Both the position numbers and the translations under genes were made by a program. A stretch of 34,044 nt of DNA from Ruminococcus sp. UBA3665 (GTDB lineage: Bacteria > Bacillota > Clostridia > Oscillospirales > Ruminococcaceae). The stretch is from the NCBI GenBank assembly GCA_002373165.1, contig DFJS01000095.1, positions 1-34,044 on the forward strand, in the 5' to 3' direction. The notes under the pieces were generated by a model, which had not been told where the DNA came from, did no database searches, and saw only the letters and a list, made by a program, of their open reading frames with translations. This document shows positions 32,640-34,044 of the stretch, in pieces. Every line of letters begins with the position of its first letter. Positions within the stretch are counted from its first letter, which is position 1.

Positions 32640-33005
32640 ATGACAGCAGAAGAAAAAATCAAAATTGCCGTCAAGGCTCTGGACTCCAAACGCGCCGAAA
32701 AAATTCAGGTGCTGAAAGTCAGAGATCTGACAATTTTAGGCGATTATTTCATCATTGCCAACGGCAACAGCACCACACAGACAAAGGCTCTTGCCGAAGA
32801 AGTCGAATTCCAGCTCTCCCAGCAGGGCGTGGAACCCCATCACAGAGAAGGCATGAACGGTTCCAACTGGTATATTCTGGATTATACAGATGTAATTATT
32901 CATGTATTTTATCAGGAAACAAGAGATTTCTACCGTCTGGAACAGCTGTGGGCGGATGCCGAACAGGTGGATATTTCCGGCCTGATTATCAAAGAAGGCG
33001 AATAA
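32640..33005 (+). CDS. rsfS: Ribosome silencing factor RsfS
   Basis: 121 aa from the ATG at 32640, chosen for SD AAGAGGTGAT and the typical N-terminus; a longer frame begins inside the LCP gene. The DYFIIANGNSTTQTKALAEEV and WYILDYTDVIIHVF blocks are family hallmarks. RsfS binds L14 on 50S and prevents subunit joining in poor growth. Usual neighbour of nadD and yqeK. Confidence 0.96.
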   Translation: MTAEEKIKIAVKALDSKRAEKIQVLKVRDLTILGDYFIIANGNSTTQTKALAEEVEFQLSQQGVEPHHREGMNGSNWYILDYTDVIIHVFYQETRDFYRLEQLWADAEQVDISGLIIKEGE

Positions 33006-33008
33006 TCC

Positions 33009-33335
33009 ATGCCGGAACAGGGAAAGAAAATCATCATCGGAATCGGCGGTTATCTGATTCTGAAACAAATTATGAATGTCATTCTTGGCGCAGGATTTTT
33101 TACGACATTCCTGCCTGTCGTGATTACGGTATTTCTGTATCTGAAACTCTGGAAATATACCAATTATGCGGCGGCGGTCATCATTTTGCTGATTGTCCTG
33201 CGCTATCTTCCGGCAAATCTCAGCGGCCTGCCCGGCACATGGCTTTACCTGACAGAGGGCATTCTCGATATCGGGGCTGCCGCCGTGCTGCTCGGCTCCA
33301 AGGATGTCAAAGCTTATTTCAATCAAACTGAATAA
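33009..33335 (+). CDS. Small membrane protein, 108 aa
   Basis: Not recognised. Three hydrophobic stretches at about 8-27, 29-45 and 53-68, plus a fourth weaker one at 79-95, suggest three or four transmembrane helices. The N-terminus is basic (MPEQGKKIIIGIGGYL). It lies between rsfS and leuS with 3-nt and 25-nt gaps and a weak SD, so it is probably translated by coupling to rsfS. Confidence 0.8.
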   Translation: MPEQGKKIIIGIGGYLILKQIMNVILGAGFFTTFLPVVITVFLYLKLWKYTNYAAAVIILLIVLRYLPANLSGLPGTWLYLTEGILDIGAAAVLLGSKDVKAYFNQTE

Positions 33336-33360
33336 AACCAGAAAGAAGGATTTAGTTTCA

Positions 33361-34044
33361 TGAACAAGTACGATTACGAAAAAATTGAGAAAAAATGGCA
33401 GAAATACTGGGATGATCACAAGACATTCCATGCCGAAAATGACTATTCCAAGCCGAAATTCTATGCACTGGTAGAATTTCCGTATCCGTCCGGCCAGGGT
33501 CTGCATATCGGTCATCCGCGGCCTTATACGGCAATGGATATCGTCGCCAGAAAAAGAAGAATGCAGGGCTATAATGTTCTGTTTCCGATGGGCTGGGATG
33601 CCTTCGGCCTGCCGACAGAAAATTTCGCTATCAAGAATAAGATTCATCCGGCCATTGTCACACAGAACAACGTTGCAAGATTCAAAGGCCAGCTGAAATC
33701 GCTGGGCTTAAGCTTCGACTGGGACAGAGAAGTCAATACTACCGACCCGGATTATTTCAAGTGGACACAGTGGATTTTCCTCCAGCTGTTCAAGAAAGGC
33801 CTTGCCTATAAAAAAGAAATGGCTGTCAACTGGTGTACTTCCTGCAAAGTGGTACTTGCCAACGAGGAAGTTGTCGGCGGCTGCTGCGAACGCTGCGGCG
33901 GAGAAGTCATCCGCAAAGTCAAAAGCCAGTGGATGCTCAAAATTACTGAGTACGCACAGCGGCTGATTGATGATTTAAGCGAAGTCAACTATCTGGATAA
34001 AATCAAAGTCACACAGACAAACTGGATTGGCCGTTCCGAAGGTG
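33361..34044 (+). CDS. leuS: Leucyl-tRNA synthetase, N-terminal 228 aa (cut at window edge)
   Basis: MNKYDYEKIEKKWQKYW opens the protein; HIGH is at 49-52 (class I signature) followed by PRPYTAMDI, then MGWDAFGLPTENFAI and the zinc-type CTSC...CERCG insert. It runs off the right edge just as the editing-domain insertion begins. It charges tRNA-Leu. SD AAGAAGGA lies about 9 nt upstream. Confidence 0.97.

Overview
This looks like a chromosomal window from a Gram-positive Clostridia/Oscillospiraceae bacterium, most likely a Ruminococcus-like gut or rumen fibre degrader. This is inferred from gene order and protein character (rnc-smc-ftsY, infC-rpmI-rplT, phoH-ybeY-era-recO, nadD-yqeK with rsfS), AGGAGG-type ribosome binding sites and a large GH9 cellulase. 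I could not run a search, so the genus is an inference. No tRNA, rRNA, CRISPR array, insertion sequence or prophage is visible. Nearly all space is coding.

Positions 1-7222, minus strand, are the accessory part. At the left edge an organic-peroxide module reads gpx (glutathione peroxidase), a TSCPD-domain protein, then the first 20 codons of an OhrR/MarR-type repressor. A strong promoter with an OhrR-like dyad precedes it. Upstream of that are a DUF4279-type protein and a four-helix membrane protein, then a secreted GH9 cellulase ending in a transmembrane anchor, a small one-helix protein, and a cytoplasmic sugar-sensor-like protein fused to a GGDEF diguanylate cyclase.

Positions 7223-14482, minus strand, are a housekeeping and repair run. 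It reads phoH, ybeY, era, a 45-codon yqzL-like gene overlapping recO, recO, two small orphan genes, and mutS2. Its promoter is at about 13770-13796. Upstream lies a lone type IV prepilin gene whose start is separated from its body by a one-base frameshift in an A5 tract.

Positions 14483-14874 hold two divergent promoters and a structured infC leader ending in a terminator-like hairpin. From there the plus strand carries infC (apparent AUA start), rpmI, rplT, a terminator, an rRNA methyltransferase, dprA, topA, trmFO, plsX, rnc, an Elp3-like radical SAM gene, smc, ftsY, rdgB, yhbY, a nadD-yqeK fusion, an LCP-family gene, rsfS, a small membrane protein and the first 228 codons of leuS. Genes are tightly packed, often overlapping, with start sites that suggest translational coupling.

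The most noteworthy observations are: (1) the OhrR-gpx operon with its matching operator; (2) the sensor-GGDEF gene next to a membrane-anchored cellulase; (3) the prepilin frameshift; (4) FtsY with its acidic domain moved to the C-terminus as 15-residue tandem repeats; (5) the NadD-YqeK fusion with promoter, SD and start signals inside the junction; and (6) several translation-level RNA features (AUA start of infC, a hairpin between SD and start of topA, a hairpin covering the yqzL SD).
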